A DNA stretch of 8,762 bases. Origin: Gemmatimonadota bacterium. Lineage in GTDB: Bacteria > Latescibacterota > UBA2968 > UBA8231. The stretch covers positions 1-8,762 of the forward strand of contig JAPOYQ010000643.1 of assembly GCA_026706505.1 (NCBI GenBank). The letters are read 5' to 3'. The notes below the pieces were generated by a model. It did no database searches. It had not been told where the DNA came from and saw only the letters and a program-made list of their open reading frames with translations. Shown here in pieces: positions 8,065 through 8,762 of this stretch. A program made the translations under genes and the position numbers. Every line of letters starts with the position of its first letter. The stretch's first letter is position 1.

Positions 8065-8762
8065 ATGACCCTGACGCAACGTCATATTTTGCTTCTGACT
8101 CAGCAGGCAGAACTGGAAGCGGAATTCAAGTCTGCGGTCCATGACGCGCGGCTGCGCGTAATCAACGCTGCTAACGGCAATGCACTTGTACCGCTGCTGC
8201 GGCGTGGGATGGATCTAGTCGCTTTTGATATGGAACTCCCGCCCGCCGTCCTGGCAGAGGGGATCGCCGCACTCGACCAGCACCGCGATGTGCCCGTACT
8301 AGGCTTGGGCAACGCCGATGAGAACTGGGACCGACTTCTGTGGGACTCGCCTCTCAAGGACCAAATCGCCGTGCCCTTTGAAGCCGAAATCCTGCGCCAA
8401 CATCTGGACCACCTACTAGAGCGTGGGGACTTTTTGCACGGGGCCGAGATGGTGGGTCAGTCGTCCTTGATGCGCCAATTGCGCGAACGCATTTTAATCG
8501 TGGCACCGACACCTGTCTCCTCTATCCTACTGACGGGCGAAAGCGGCGCAGGCAAAGACCTAGTCGCCGAAGCTATACATCGCTACAGCAGCCGACGCGA
8601 ACATCCTTTCCGTCCACTCAACTGCGGTGCCATTCCGGAGAATCTGCTGGAGAACGAACTTTTCGGGCATGAGAAGGGGGCCTTCACTGATGCCCGCGCT
8701 CAATACCGAGGCATCTTTGAACAAGCTGACGGCGGAACGGTCTTTCTGGACGAAATCGGCGA
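8065..8762 (+). CDS. NtrC-family sigma-54-dependent activator with degenerate receiver domain; 3' end beyond window
   Basis: AAA+ transcription activator that would use ATP to open sigma-54 RNA polymerase complexes. 232 residues are visible from ATG 8065, preceded by a GGGAAG-like site at short spacing. Residues 7-118 look like a receiver domain: Asp55 in [10 protein letters not shown] sits at the phosphorylation position. However, strand 1 ends in LLLTQQ with no acidic pair, the strand-4 Thr/Ser is absent (VPVLGLGN), and the strand-5 Lys is replaced (AVPF for TKPF). The AAA+ domain starts near 129 ([10 protein letters not shown]), with Walker A GESGAGKD (158-165), the sigma-54 contact loop GAFTDA (205-210; consensus GAFTGA), and Walker B GGTVFLDE ending in Asp229-Glu230. 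The rest of the AAA+ domain and any DNA-binding helix-turn-helix lie outside. It lies 22 bases after the TPR gene, with no terminator seen, so co-transcription is likely. The target is unknown. Confidence 0.93.
   Translation, partial: MTLTQRHILLLTQQAELEAEFKSAVHDARLRVINAANGNALVPLLRRGMDLVAFDMELPPAVLAEGIAALDQHRDVPVLGLGNADENWDRLLWDSPLKDQIAVPFEAEILRQHLDHLLERGDFLHGAEMVGQSSLMRQLRERILIVAPTPVSSILLTGESGAGKDLVAEAIHRYSSRREHPFRPLNCGAIPENLLENELFGHEKGAFTDARAQYRGIFEQADGGTVFLDEIG

Overview
The window is GC-rich bacterial chromosomal DNA. It holds two divergently transcribed blocks that meet at a short AT-rich intergenic region around 4251-4340. The left block, on the minus strand, is housekeeping. Read in its direction of transcription it is ispE, tRNA-Gln(UUG), rplY/ctc (ribosomal protein L25), pth (peptidyl-tRNA hydrolase) and hppA (membrane pyrophosphatase, running off the left edge). 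The right block, on the plus strand, is accessory: one very large secreted TPR protein, followed 22 bases later by an NtrC-type sigma-54 activator that runs off the right edge.

The likely host is a Gram-negative bacterium. The signs are the predicted exported TPR protein with BamD/YbgF-like repeats, the sigma-54 activator, the MEP-pathway gene ispE and the long acidic CTC-type tail on L25. The pyrophosphatase looks K+-dependent and probably Na+-transporting. I cannot place the organism. A poorly sampled phylum of the FCB kind is my guess, not something the sequence proves.

The minus-strand genes are tightly packed. There are 30 bases from the ispE stop to the tRNA, 42 to the rplY start codon (which follows a strong GAGGAG ribosome site), 2 bases from rplY to a TTG-initiated pth, and 35 from pth to hppA. 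The order ispE, tRNA-Gln, then rplY and pth resembles the proteobacterial block ispE, tRNA-Gln, prs, rplY, pth, with prs absent. The genes serve isoprenoid precursor synthesis, translation (a glutamine tRNA, the 5S rRNA-binding protein, release of stalled peptidyl-tRNA) and PPi-driven ion pumping.

The plus-strand pair is the less conventional part. The 1233-residue TPR protein has a signal peptide and is built almost wholly of helical repeats. It carries a recent 33-bp in-frame tandem duplication. The regulator next to it keeps a receiver-like domain with an Asp at the phosphorylation position but lacks the other phosphorylation-pocket residues, and its AAA+ domain has the loop variant GAFTDA. 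I see no CRISPR array, insertion sequence, phage gene or recognisable defence system.
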